Below are positions 8,386 to 21,659 of a DNA stretch of 64,000 nt, piece by piece; positions within the stretch are counted from its first letter, which is position 1, and the number at the start of each line of letters is the position of its first letter. The position numbers and the translations under genes are program-made. A model generated the notes under the pieces. That model had not been told where the DNA came from. It worked only from the letters and a program-made list of their open reading frames with translations, and did not search any database. This DNA is from Cinclus cinclus. Lineage: Eukaryota; Chordata; Aves; Passeriformes; Cinclidae. The stretch is taken from positions 53,848,570 to 53,912,569 of the forward strand of contig NC_085046.1 of the NCBI RefSeq assembly GCF_963662255.1. Direction: 5' to 3'.

Positions 8386-10636
8386 GAGTAGATGTAGGAG
8401 TAAAGAATCAATGTTAGGAGTTGGAAATTGTTTTTAGAAGTAGGAAATAAATGGTAGAGTTAGGAAATCAATTGTAGAAGTAGGAAATAAATTGTTGTTT
8501 CTCTGACACAGTCTGAGAGTGTGGCTTTCTCGGCCTTCTCCTGTTGCCTTTTCCCTCTGCCCTCAAATGCCAATGTGGGCGGCAACTGGGAGGGGAGGGG
8601 ATAGGAACATTGTAGCCACAGGGGCCCAGAGGAGCCCTGGCAGGGGCCTGTGCCCAGTGCTACAGGAAGACAAGAAGCAGCCCCCAGGCCAAGCTTGGGA
8701 CCCAGCCTGGGAGTCTGGAAAGCTTCCTGCTCTCAACTGCAGGGCAGGACAGGCCATCTTCATGGGGCATGAGCTGCAGGCAGCAAGCGAGCTAAAAGGG
8801 ACAGAAGGAGCCCTCAGCTGGGGTCACAGTCAGTGCTGCAGAGGAAAGCAAAACTTCTCGGGATCCAGAGCCAATGTGGCCTGAGGGAAAGTTCCTTCTT
8901 GACCCCAGGGCTACTGATTGGCCGTGTTGAAAAGGGGCTCTGGAATGAAGGCAGCCAGTGGAAACACCGGTCGCCTTGGAGAACCACATGCCATCCTGCC
9001 TGTTCAGCAGAGTCAGCTGCACAGGACAACCCAGGGTCTGCCAGGCCAAGTGCCAGTGGCACAATAGGTAGAGTCTGCAAGGATGCTCCAGGAAGACCCT
9101 GATGCAAAGAGATGGAGAGATGCTTCGTTGGTGTGGCTAGCTTTTAGCTGTCAGAATAAACCAAAACTCTTGTAGGGATCTTCAGAAGATCCCGCCCTTC
9201 AAAATGACAATGGCCTGCACCGAGAGAGGGGCCAGCTTCCAGTCTGATGCCGCCCTGAGCACTGAAGGGGATGAGTGGAGGGAAAGAGCCAAGAGGAAGG
9301 ATGGATTTGAACAAATCCACAGGATTCCTGCCAAGCCATTGAAGCCTAAGTGCAGATGTATCATTGGCCAAGGAAATGAGTGACTTGAGATGGCAACAAG
9401 TCAGATGTGTACAGGCGAGAAACGCAAGCCCTCTATTTAAGGAGGGTTCCGAACAATCAAGAGAGCTTTTGTCACGTGGATCACCGAGGGTTGTGTGTCT
9501 GTCTCCAGCCAGGACCGCGGTTACCGTTCTACTCAACGACAGCAGAGATTTTCTCCCCGTTTTGGACCGTTTTTGGTTTGCCCAAAAGGGTGCTTGATGC
9601 TTCTTTTTCAGTTCTCTCTCCATCGTCAACTTGATGTTTCAATGGGATGAGGAGAGCAACAGCGGGTTGCAAGGGTCACTGAGCTAAGGACCACACCATC
9701 GTGCCCGTCAACAGCGATCCAATGGGGCTGTGGAGAAGAAAAGAAATGGGAATTGAAAAGCAACCTGGCAAGAAGTTGATGCGGAGACTGGCAGGAGATG
9801 TCAGCATGTGCTCGCCTGTCCGAGTGGCGCAGGCGAGCAGCACTGAGAATAGAGAAGAAGGGCTGTCATGTCACGGGATTTAAAGCAGCCAAGCCACGTG
9901 CCTGATGTTCACAGAAGCCTCCCGTGCCAAAAGTGGGAAACTAGCAGGTAATGTGCTTCTAGAGGAGAAATGCTGGGACTGAGGTGGCCAAATGATTATA
10001 AAATCCAAGGCAAGAAAGAGGGAATGATGGCATGGCCCACGTAGCCCATGTTTTCTCCTGAGGCCGTGGACTTGCAGGGGCTAAAGGCCCGCTCTGGCAG
10101 TTTTGGAAGGCAGTCAAGGCAGCCAGACGAGAGCAGTGACATCAGCGTGACATCAGCGGCCCACAAACCGCATGGGTGGCAACCTCAGTGAGCAAAGCAT
10201 TGTGACCTCACATCCCTCACTGCTTATGTTTGGGCACAGACAGAGCTGGGCTCAGACCGGCTCGCGCCTGGACTCCTGGCAAGCGTGCCTGCGAGGACTG
10301 GAAGCCCGCGAGGTCCTTGGGAGCTGCTGTGGGCAAGTCTGGGTTGTGATTCCCACGCCTTTGCCTGTTTCCTTAGCCATACGTGGTTGAGGAAGCCAAG
10401 CAGTGTGAGCGGTGCTTGCGGCGGCACAGGTGAGCGGTGCAGGAAAGGACTACGGGGTGGCCGTGGGCTGGGCGATGGTGTCTGGGGAGCTGTGAGTGTG
10501 TGGTGTCCTTCTTGAGGGGCCTGGGCGCTCCTTTGAGCCGCCCATCTCCCTGGGACAGCAAGTGACCTGTTTTGCAGCGTGTCACACCAGCAGGAGGGAG
10601 CAGCTGCTGTGCCCAGCTCTGCTGCAAGCCACAAGC

Positions 10637-11469
10637 ATGGCCACGGAGACAGACTGGAACTGCCCCATCTGCCGTGACGGTCCCGGTGAAAAGGCTTCTG
10701 TAACTCCGTGCGTCCACCAGTTCTGCCTGGGCTGCATTGTGCGCTGGGTCAAGACCAAGCCATTGTGCCCCCTGTGCAGGCAGCCTATCAAGAGCATCGT
10801 TTACTCTGTTCGGTCGGAGGAAGACTTTCTGGAGATAGCTCTCCCAAGCTCCTCAGACTCATGGGCTGCTGGTCACCAGGATGAGCAGGGGGCTGCGGAG
10901 CGCATGCCCAGCACCTATGTAGCTGGCTTCCCAGCTGAGCTCTGGGCTGGCATTTTCCAGGACTGCTCAGAAATCCTGGAGCCCCTGCTGCCCTGGCTGA
11001 ACCAGGAGCTTTCGCAGCTGCTCAGGACCCACTGGTGGGAGGTGGCTCTGGCACAGAGTGTGGTCGTAGCCAATTTGTGCTACTATGGGCTGAGGCAGGA
11101 GGCCTTGGTCCAGGAGCTGCAAGGCCTGCTGCAGGAGCAGACGGTGGCATTTGTGCGCCGGCTCATTGACACTGCTGCTGACAGGTGCAGTGATGAGATC
11201 CTGCGGCGGATGAACCTCCTGAACTCCCATGCTCAGGAGGAAGAGGAGCAGGAGCAGGAGCAGGAGGAAGAGGAGGAGGGTCCCAAAGGCATCACTGCCT
11301 CCCTCCAGGGGACTCTCACCCCCATGGTGGCCTCCTCCCACAGCCCTATGGTCTCCAATGTGGAAGCAGACACTGGAACATTGGAAGCCACGCTGCGTGA
11401 GGGGCCCAGCCGCTCTCCATCCATGCCCGTCCATGCAGAGCGGGAGCAGCCCCAGGACGAGCCTGGCGA

Positions 11470-11532
<63 letters not shown>

Positions 11533-11719
11533 AGGCCCCTCTGCCCAAGGCTGCAGCCGCAGCCCTCGTGCTCCTGGCCGGGACACGGACAGCGTGCCCA
11601 AGGAGCGCCGGCGCCCCACAAAGAGGAAGGCCTCTAGACCTCAGGACTCTGCCCAGCCCCCAAAAAGGCCGTCCCGCCAGTGCAAGCCCAAGCCAAGGCC
11701 CCTTGATTGTAGGAAGTAG
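10637..11719 (+). CDS. Topors-like RING-finger protein, copy 4 (360 aa)
   Basis: The protein is identical to copy 1, including 19 alanines (11471-11527), although three units away. The spacer after it is not the copy 1 spacer: it has TCTGCCCGGCC and ATGCCACCCTG, shared with units 8 and 9, and CCTTGG instead of CATTGG upstream of the TATTTAA box. The combination of one coding type with another spacer type shows exchange between units. Confidence 0.85.
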
Positions 11720-13970
11720 GAGTAGATGTAGGAGTAAAGAATCAATGTTAGGAGTTGGAAATTGTTTTTAGAAGTAGGAAATAAATGGTAGAGTTAGGAA
11801 ATCAATTGTAGAAGTAGGAAATAAATTGTTGTTTCTCTGACACAGTCTGAGAGTGTGGCTTTCTCGGCCTTCTCCTGTTGCCTTTTCCCTCTGCCCTCAA
11901 ATGCCAATGTGGGCGGCAACTGGGAGGGGAGGGGATAGGAACATTGTAGCCACAGGGGCCCAGAGGAGCCCTGGCAGGGGCCTGTGCCCAGTGCTACAGG
12001 AAGACAAGAAGCAGCCCCCAGGCCAAGCTTGGGGCCCAGCCTGGGAGTCTGGAAAGCTTCCTGCTCTCAACTGCAGGGCAGGACAGGCCATCTTCATGGG
12101 GCATGAGCTGCAGGCAGCAAGCGAGCTAAAAGGGACAGAAGGAGCCCTCAGCTGGGGTCACAGTCAGTGCTGCAGAGGAAAGCAAAACTTCTCGGGATCC
12201 AGAGCCAATGTGGCCTGAGGGAAAGTTCCTTCTTGACCCCAGGGCTACTGATTGGCCGTGTTGAAAAGGGGCTCTGGAATGAAGGCAGCCAGTGGAAACA
12301 CCGGTCGCCTTGGAGAACCACATGCCATCCTGCCTGTTCAGCAGAGTCAGCTGCACAGGACAACCCAGGGTCTGCCCGGCCAAGTGCCAGTGGCACAATA
12401 GGTAGAGTCTGCAAGGATGCTCCAGGAAGTCCCTGATGCAAAGAGATGGAGAGATGCTTCGTTGGTGTGGCTAGCTTTTAGCTGTCAGAATAAACCAAAA
12501 CTCTTGTAGGGATCTTCAGAAGATCCCGCCCTTCAAAATGACAATGGCCTGCACCGAGAGAGGGGCCAGCTTCCAGTCTGATGCCACCCTGAGCACTGAA
12601 GGGGATGAGTGGAGGGAAAGAGCCAAGAGGAAGGATGGATTTGAACAAATCTACAGGATTCCTGCCAAGCCATTGAAGCCTAAGTGCAGATGTATCCTTG
12701 GCCAAGGAAATGAGTGACTTGAGATGGCAACAAGTCAGATGTGTACAGGCGAGAAACGCAAGCCCTCTATTTAAGGAGGGTTCCGAACAATCAAGAGAGC
12801 TTTTGTCACGTGGATCACCGAGGGTTGTGTGTCTGTCTCCAGCCAGGACCGCGGTTACCGTTCTACTCAACGACAGCAGAGATTTTCTCCCCGTTTTGGA
12901 CCGTTTTTGGTTTGCCCAAAAGGGTGCTTGATGCTTCTTTTTCAGTTCTCTCTCCATCGTCAACTTGATGTTTCAATGGGATGAGGAGAGCAACAGCGGG
13001 TTGCAAGGGTCACTGAGCTAAGGACCACAGCATCGTGCCCGTCAACAGCGATCCAATGGGGCTGTGGAGAAGAAAAGAAATGGGAATTGAAAAGCAACCT
13101 GGCAAGAAGTTGATGCGGAGACTGGCAGGAGATGTCAGCATGTGCTCGCCTGTCCGAGTGGCGCAGGCGAGCAGCACTGAGAATAGAGAAGAAGGGCTGT
13201 CATGTCACGGGATTTAAAGCAGCCAAGCCACGTGCCTGATGTTCACAGAAGCCTCCCGTGCCAAAAGTGGGAAACTAGCAGGTAATGTGCTTCTAGAGGA
13301 GAAATGCTGGGACTGAGGTGGCCAAATGATTATAAAATCCGAGGCAAGAAAGAGGGAATGATGGCATGGCCCACGTACCCCATGTTTTCTCCTGAGGCCG
13401 TGTACTTGCAGGGGCTAAAGGCCCGCTCTGGCAGATTTGGAAGGCAGTCAAGGCAGCCAGGCGAGAGCAGTGACATCAGCGTGACATCAGCGGCCCACAA
13501 ACCGCATGGGTGGCAACCTCAGTGAGCAAAGCATTGTGACCTCACATCCCTCACTGCTTATGTTTGGGCACAGACAGAGCTGGGCTCAGACCGGCTCGCG
13601 CCTGGACTCCTGGCAAGCGTGCCTGCGAGGACTGGAAGCCCGCGAGGTCCTTGGGAGCTGCTGTGGGCAAGTCTGGGTTGTGATTCCCACGCCTTTGCCT
13701 GTTTCCTTAGCCATACGTGGTTGAGGAAGCCAAGCAGTGTGAGCGGTGCTTGCGGCGGCACAGGTGAGCGGTGCAGGAAAGGACTACGGGGTGGCCGTGG
13801 GCTGGGCGATGGTGTCTGGGGAGCTGTGAGTGTGTGGTGTCCTTCTTGAGGGGCCTGGGCGCTCCTTTGAGCCGCCCATCTCCCTGGGACAGCAAGTGAC
13901 CTGTTTTGCAGCGTGTCACACCAGCAGGAGGGAGCAGCTGCTGTGCCCAGCTCTGCTGCAAGCCACAAGC

Positions 13971-14809
13971 ATGGCCACGGAGACAGACTGGAACTGCCCC
14001 ATCTGCCGTGACGGTCCCGGTGAAAAGGCTTCTGTAACACCGTGCGTCCACCAGTTCTGCCTGGGCTGCATTGTGCGCTGGGTCAAGACCAAGCCATTGT
14101 GCCCCCTGTGCAGGCAGCCTATCAAGAGCATCGTTTACTCTGTTCGGTCGGAGGAAGACTTTCTGGAGATAGCTCTCCCAAGCTCCTCAGACTCATGGGC
14201 TGCTGGTCACCAGGATGAGCAGGGGGCTGCGGAGCGCATGCCCAGCACCTATGTAGCTGGCTTCCCAGCTGAGCTCTGGGCTGGCATTTTCCAGGACTGC
14301 TCAGAAATCCTGGAGCCCCTGCTGCCCTGGCTGAACCAGGAGCTTTCGCAGCTGCTCAGGACCCACTGGTGGGAGGTGGCTCTGGCACAGAGTGTGGTCG
14401 TAGCCAATTTGTGCTACTATGGGCTGAGGCAGGAGGCCTTGGTCCAGGAGCTGCAAGCCCTGCTGCAGGAGCAGACGGTGGCATTTGTGCGCCGGCTCAT
14501 TGACACTGCTGCTGACAGGTGCAGTGATGAGATCCTGCGGCGGATGAACCTCCTGAACTCCCATGCTCAGGAGGAAGAGGAGCAGGAGCAGGAGCAGGAG
14601 CAGGAGGAAGAGGAGGAGGGTCCCAAAGGCATCACTGCCTCCCTCCAGGGGACTCTCACCCCCATGGTGGCCTCCTCCCACAGCCCTATGGTCTCCAATG
14701 TGGAAGCAGACACTGGAACATTGGAAGCCACGCTGCGTGAGGGGCCCAGCCGCTCTCCATCCATGCCCGTCCATGCAGAGCGGGAGCAGCCCCAGGACGA
14801 GCCTGGCGA

Positions 14810-14848
<39 letters not shown>

Positions 14849-15035
14849 AGGCCCCTCTGCCCAAGGCTGCAGCCGCAGCCCTCGTGCTCCTGGCCGGGAC
14901 ACGGACAGCGTGCCCAAGGAGCGCCGGCGCCCCACAAAGAGGAAGGCCTCTAGACCTCAGGACTCTGCCCAGCCCCCAAAAAGGCCGTCCCGCCAGTGCA
15001 AGCCCAAGCCAAGGCCCCTTGATTGTAGGAAGTAG
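13971..15035 (+). CDS. Topors-like RING-finger protein, copy 5 (354 aa)
   Basis: The acidic tract has one extra Gln-Glu pair compared with copy 1, a feature shared only with copy 10. Poly-Ala is 11 (14811-14843). This is the first of seven consecutive copies (5-11) with Ala at residue 163 instead of Gly (GGC to GCC) in the helical region. The basic cluster RRR and DSA are kept. The following spacer has a 4-bp CAGG duplication at about 15335-15342, again shared only with unit 10. Confidence 0.84.
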
Positions 15036-17290
15036 GAGTAGGTGTAGGAGTAAAGAATCAATGTTAGGAGTTGGAAATTGTTTTTAGAAGTAGGAAATAA
15101 ATGGTAGAGTTAGGAAATCAATTGTAGAAGTAGGAAATAAATTGTTGTTTCTCTGACACAGTCTCAGAGTGTGGCTTTCTCGGCCTTCTCGTGTTGCCTT
15201 TTCCCTCTGCCCTCAAATGCCAATGTGGGCGGCAACTGGGAGGGGAAGGGATAGGAACATTGTAGCCACAGGGGCCCAGAGGAGCCCTGGCAAGGGCCTG
15301 TGCCCAGTGCTACAGGAAGACAAGAAGCAGCCCCCAGGCAGGCCAAGCTTGGGACCCAGCCTGGGAGTCTGGAAAGCTTCCTGCTCTCAACTGCAGGGCA
15401 GGACAGGCCATGTTCATGGGGCATGAGCTGCAGGCAGCAAGCGAGCTAAAAGGGACAGAAGGAGCCCTCAGCTGGGGTCACAGTCAGTGCTGCAGAGGAA
15501 AGCAAATCTTCTCGGGATCCAGAGCCAATGTGGCCTGAGGGAAAGTTCCTTCTTGACCCCAGGGCTACTGATTGGCCGTGTTGAAAAGGGGCTCTGGAAT
15601 GAAGGCAGCCAGTGGAAACACCGGTCGCCTTGGAGAACCACATGCCATCCTGCCTGTTCAGCAGAGTCAGCTGCACAGGACAACCCAGGGTCTGCCAGGC
15701 CAAGTGCCAGTGGCACAATAGGTAGAGTCTGCAAGGATGCTCCAGGAAGCCCCTGATGCAAAGAGATGGAGAGATGCTTCATTGGTGTGGCTAGCTTTTA
15801 GCTGTCAGAATAAACCAAAACTCTTGTAGGGATCTTCAGAAGATCCCGCCCTTCAAAATGACAGTGGCCTGCACCGAGAGAGGGGCCGGCTTCCAGTTTG
15901 ATGCCGCCCTGAGCACTGAAGGGGATGAGTGGAGGGAAAGAGCCAAGAGGAAGGATGGATTTGAACAAATCCACAGGATTCCTGCCAAGCCATTGAAGCC
16001 TAAGTGCAGATGTATCATTGGCCAAGGAAATGAGTGACTTGAGATGGCAAGAAGTCAAATGTGTACAGGCGAGAAACGCAAGCCCTCTATTTAAGGAGGG
16101 TTCCGAACAATCAAGAGAGCTTTGGTCACGTGGATCACCGAGGGTTGTGTGTCTGTCTCCAGCCAGGACCGCGGTTACCGTTCTACTCAACGACAGCAGA
16201 GATTTTCTCCCCGTTTTGGACCGTTTTTGGTTTGCCCAAAAGGGTGCTTGATGCTTCTTTTTCAGTTCTCTCTCCATCGTCAACTTGATGTTTCAATGGG
16301 ATGAGGAGAGCAACAGCGGGTTGCAAGGGTCACTGAGCTAAGGACCACAGCATCGTGCCCGTCAACAGCGATCCAATGGGGCTGTGGAGAAGAAAAGAAA
16401 TGGGAATTGAAAAGCAACCTGGCAAGAAGTTGATGCGGAGACTGGCAGGAGATGTCAGCATGTGCTCGCCTGTCCGAGTGGCGCAGGCGAGCAGCACTGA
16501 GAATAGAGAAGAAGGGCTGTCATGTCACGGGATTTAAAGCAGCCAAGCCACGTGCCTGATGTTCACAGAAGCCTCCCGTGCCAAAAGTGGGAAACTAGCA
16601 GGTAATGTGCTTCTAGAGGAGAAATGCTGGGACTGAGGTGGCCAAATGATTATAAAATCCAAGGCAAGAAAGAGGGAATGATGGCATGGCCCACGTACCC
16701 CATGTTTTCTCCTGAGGCCGTGGACTTGCAGGGGCTAAAGGCCCGCTCTGGCAGATTTGGAAGGCAGTCAAGGCAGCCAGACGAGAGCAGTGACATCAGC
16801 GTGACATCAGCGGCCCACAAACCGCATGGGTGGCAACCTCAGTGAGCAAAGCATTGTGACCTCACATCCCTCACTGCTTATGTTTGGGCACAGACAGAGC
16901 TGGGCTCAGACCGGCTCGCGCCTGGACTCCTGGCAAGCGTGCCTGCGAGGACTGGAAGCCCGCGAGGTCCTTGGGAGCTGCTGTGGGCAAGTCTGGGTTG
17001 TGATTCCCACGCCTTTGCCTGTTTCCTTAGCCATACGTGGTTGAGGAAGCCAAGCAGTGTGAGCGGTGCTTGCGGCGGCACAGGTGAGCGGTGCAGGAAA
17101 GGACTACGGGGTGGCCGTGGGCTGGGCGATGGTGTCTGGGGAGCTGTGAGTGTGTGGTGTCCTTCTTGAGGGGCCTGGGCGCTCCTTTGAGCCGCCCATC
17201 TCCCTGGGACAGCAAGTGACCTGTTTTGCAGCGTGTCACACCAGCAGGAGGGAGCAGCTGCTGTGCCCAGCTCTGCTGCAAGCCACAAGC

Positions 17291-18123
17291 ATGGCCACGG
17301 AGACAGACTGGAACTGCCCCATCTGCCGTGACGGTCCCGGTGAAAAGGCTTCTGTAACACCGTGCGTCCACCAGTTCTGCCTGGGCTGCATTGTGCGCTG
17401 GGTCAAGACCAAGCCATTGTGCCCCCTGTGCAGGCAGCCTATCAAGAGCATCGTTTACTCTGTTCGGTCGGAGGAAGACTTTCTGGAGATAGCTCTCCCA
17501 AGCTCCTCAGACTCATGGGCTGCTGGTCACCAGGATGAGCAGGGGGCTGCGGAGCGCATGCCCAGCACCTATGTAGCTGGCTTCCCAGCTGAGCTCTGGG
17601 CTGGCATTTTCCAGGACTGCTCAGAAATCCTGGAGCCCCTGCTGCCCTGGCTGAACCAGGAGCTTTCGCAGCTGCTCAGGACCCACTGGTGGGAGGTGGC
17701 TCTGGCACAGAGTGTGGTCGTAGCCAATTTGTGCTACTATGGGCTGAGGCAGGAGGCCTTGGTCCAGGAGCTGCAAGCCCTGCTGCAGGAGCAGACGGTG
17801 GCATTTGTGCGCCGGCTCATTGACACTGCTGCTGACAGGTGCAGTGATGAGATCCTGCGGCGGATGAACCTCCTGAACTCCCATGCTCAGGAGGAAGAGG
17901 AGCAGGAGCAGGAGCAGGAGGAAGAGGAGGAGGGTCCCAAAGGCATCACTGCCTCCCTCCAGGGGACTCTCACCCCCATGGTGGCCTCCTCCCACAGCCC
18001 TATGGTCTCCAATGTGGAAGCAGACACTGGAACATTGGAAGCCACGCTGCGTGAGGGGCCCAGCCGCTCTCCATCCATGCCCGTCCATGCAGAGCGGGAG
18101 CAGCCCCAGGACGAGCCTGGCGA

Positions 18124-18162
<39 letters not shown>

Positions 18163-18349
18163 AGGCCCCTCTGCCCAAGGCTGCAGCCGCAGCCCTCGTG
18201 CTCCTGGCCGGGACACGGACAGCGTGCCCAAGGAGCGCCGGCGCCCCACAAAGAGGAAGGCCTCTAGACCTCAGGACTCTCCCCAGCCCCCAAAAAGGCC
18301 ATCCCGCCAGTGCAAGCCCAAGCCAAGGCCCCTTGATTGTAGGAAGTAG
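17291..18349 (+). CDS. Topors-like RING-finger protein, copy 6 (352 aa)
   Basis: Poly-Ala 11 (18125-18157), Ala163, Gly218, RRR cluster and DSP in the tail. The protein is identical to copy 7 next door and both units are 3310 bp, which suggests a recent duplication of a single unit or conversion. Near the 3' end the Pro-Ser codons read CCATCC, where most copies have CCGTCC (silent, CpG loss); this is shared with copies 7, 9 and 11. Confidence 0.84.
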
Positions 18350-20600
18350 GAGTAGATGTAGGAGTAAAGAATCAATGTTAGGAGTTGGAAATTGTTTTTA
18401 GAAGTAGGAAATAAATGGTAGAGTTAGGAAATCAATTGTAGAAGTAGGAAATAAATTGTTGTTTCTCTGACACAGTCTGAGAGTGTGGCTTTCTCGGCCT
18501 TCTCCTGTTGCCTTTTCCCTCTGCCCTCAAATGCCAATGTGGGCGGCAACTGGGAGGGGAGGGGATAGGAACATTGTAGCCACAGGGGCCCAGAGGAGCC
18601 CTGGCAGGGGCCTGTGCCCAGTGCTACAGGAAGACAAGAAGCAGCCCCCAGGCCAAGCTTGGGACCCAGCCTGGGAGTCTGGAAAGCTTCCTGCTCTCAA
18701 CTGCAGGGCAGGACAGGCCATCTTCATGGGGCATGAGCTGCAGGCAGCAAGCGAGCTAAAAGGGACAGAAGGAGCCCTCAGCTGGGGTCACAGTCAGTGC
18801 TGCAGAGGAAAGCAAAACTTCTCGGGATCCAGAGCCAATGTGGCCTGAGGGAAAGTTCCTTCTTGACCCCAGGGCTACTGATTGGCCGTGTTGAAAAGGG
18901 GCTCTGGAATGAAGGCAGCCAGTGGAAACACCGGTCGCCTTGGAGAACCACATGCCATCCTGCCTGTTCAGCAGAGTCAGTTGCACAGGGCAACCCAGGG
19001 TCTGCCAGGCCAAGTGCCAGTGGCACAATAGGTAGAGTCTGCAAGGATGCTCCAGGAAGACCCTGATGCAAAGAGATGGAGAGATGCTTCGTTGGTGTGG
19101 CTAGCTTTTAGCTGTCAGAATAAACCAAAACTCTTGTAGGGATCTTCAGAAGATCCCGCCCTTCAAAATGACAATGGCCTGCACCGAGAGAGGGGCCAGC
19201 TTCCAGTTTGATGCCGCCCTGAGCACTGAAGGGGATGAGTGGAGGGAAAGAGCCAAGAGGAAGGATGGATTTGAACAAATCCACAGGATTCCTGCCAAGC
19301 CATTGAAGCCTAAGTGCAGATGTATCCTTGGCCAAGGAAATGAGTGACTTGAGATGGCGACAAGTCAGATGTGTACAGGCGAGAAACGCAAGCCCTCTAT
19401 TTAAGGAGGGTTCCGAACAATCAAGAGAGCTTTTGTCACGTGGATCACCGAGGGTTGTGTGTCTGTCTCCAGCCAGGACCGCGGTTACCGTTCTACTCAA
19501 CGACAGCAGAGATTTTCTCCCCGTTTTGGACCGTTTTTGGTTTGCCCAAAAGGGTGCTTGATGCTTCTTTTTCAGTTCTCTCTCCATCGTCAACTTGATG
19601 TTTCAATGGGATGAGGAGAGCAACAGCGGGTTGCAAGGGTCACTGAGCTAAGGACCACACCATCGTGCCCGTCAACAGCGATCCAATGGGGCTGTGGAGA
19701 AGAAAAGAAATGGGAATTGAAAAGCAACCTGGCAAGAAGTTGATGCGGAGACTGGCAGGAGATGTCAGCATGTGCTCGCCTGTCCGAGTGGCGCAGGCGA
19801 GCAGCACTGAGAATAGAGAAGAAGGGCTGTCATGTCACGGGATTTAAAGCAGCCAAGCCACGTGCCTGATGTTCACAGAAGCCTCCCGTGCCAAAAGTGG
19901 GAAACTAGCAGGTAATGTGCTTCTAGAGGAGAAATGCTGGGACTGAGGTGGCCAAATGATTATAAAATCCAAGGCAAGAAAGAGGGAATGATGGCATGGC
20001 CCACGTAGCCCATGTTTTCTCCTGAGGCCGTGGACTTGCAGGGGCTAAAGGCCCGCTCTGGCAGATTTGGAAGGCAGTCAAGGCAGCCAGACGAGAGCAG
20101 TGACATCAGCGTGACATCAGCGGCCCACAAACCGCATGGGTGGCAACCTCAGTGAGCAAAGCATTGTGACCTCACATCCCTCACTGCTTATGTTTGGGCA
20201 CAGACAGAGCTGGGCTCAGACCGGCTCGCGCCTGGACTCCTGGCAAGCGTGCCTGCGAGGACTGGAAGCCCGCGAGGTCCTTGGGAGCTGCTGTGGGCAA
20301 GTCTGGGTTGTGATTCCCACGCCTTTGCCTGTTTCCTTAGCCATACGTGGTTGAGGAAGCCAAGCAGTGTGAGCGGTGCTTGCGGCGGCACAGGTGAGCG
20401 GTGCAGGAAAGGACTACGGGGTGGCCGTGGGCTGGGCGATGGTGTCTGGGGAGCTGTGAGTGTGTGGTGTCCTTCTTGAGGGGCCTGGGCGCTCCTTTGA
20501 GCCGCCCATCTCCCTGGGACAGCAAGTGACCTGTTTTGCAGCGTGTCACACCAGCAGGAGGGAGCAGCTGCTGTGCCCAGCTCTGCTGCAAGCCACAAGC

Positions 20601-21433
20601 ATGGCCACGGAGACAGACTGGAACTGCCCCATCTGCCGTGACGGTCCCGGTGAAAAGGCTTCTGTAACACCGTGCGTCCACCAGTTCTGCCTGGGCTGCA
20701 TTGTGCGCTGGGTCAAGACCAAGCCATTGTGCCCCCTGTGCAGGCAGCCTATCAAGAGCATCGTTTACTCTGTTCGGTCGGAGGAAGACTTTCTGGAGAT
20801 AGCTCTCCCAAGCTCCTCAGACTCATGGGCTGCTGGTCACCAGGATGAGCAGGGGGCTGCGGAGCGCATGCCCAGCACCTATGTAGCTGGCTTCCCAGCT
20901 GAGCTCTGGGCTGGCATTTTCCAGGACTGCTCAGAAATCCTGGAGCCCCTGCTGCCCTGGCTGAACCAGGAGCTTTCGCAGCTGCTCAGGACCCACTGGT
21001 GGGAGGTGGCTCTGGCACAGAGTGTGGTCGTAGCCAATTTGTGCTACTATGGGCTGAGGCAGGAGGCCTTGGTCCAGGAGCTGCAAGCCCTGCTGCAGGA
21101 GCAGACGGTGGCATTTGTGCGCCGGCTCATTGACACTGCTGCTGACAGGTGCAGTGATGAGATCCTGCGGCGGATGAACCTCCTGAACTCCCATGCTCAG
21201 GAGGAAGAGGAGCAGGAGCAGGAGCAGGAGGAAGAGGAGGAGGGTCCCAAAGGCATCACTGCCTCCCTCCAGGGGACTCTCACCCCCATGGTGGCCTCCT
21301 CCCACAGCCCTATGGTCTCCAATGTGGAAGCAGACACTGGAACATTGGAAGCCACGCTGCGTGAGGGGCCCAGCCGCTCTCCATCCATGCCCGTCCATGC
21401 AGAGCGGGAGCAGCCCCAGGACGAGCCTGGCGA

Positions 21434-21472
<39 letters not shown>

Positions 21473-21659
21473 AGGCCCCTCTGCCCAAGGCTGCAGCCGC
21501 AGCCCTCGTGCTCCTGGCCGGGACACGGACAGCGTGCCCAAGGAGCGCCGGCGCCCCACAAAGAGGAAGGCCTCTAGACCTCAGGACTCTCCCCAGCCCC
21601 CAAAAAGGCCATCCCGCCAGTGCAAGCCCAAGCCAAGGCCCCTTGATTGTAGGAAGTAG
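20601..21659 (+). CDS. Topors-like RING-finger protein, copy 7 (352 aa)
   Basis: The protein is identical to copy 6, with poly-Ala at 21435-21467. The spacers of the two units are not identical: unit 7 has ATTGG about 71 bp before the TATTTAA box, while unit 6 has CTTGG, and unit 7 has GGTTACTG where others have GGTTACCG. So the coding part is more alike than the spacer within this neighbouring pair. Confidence 0.84.
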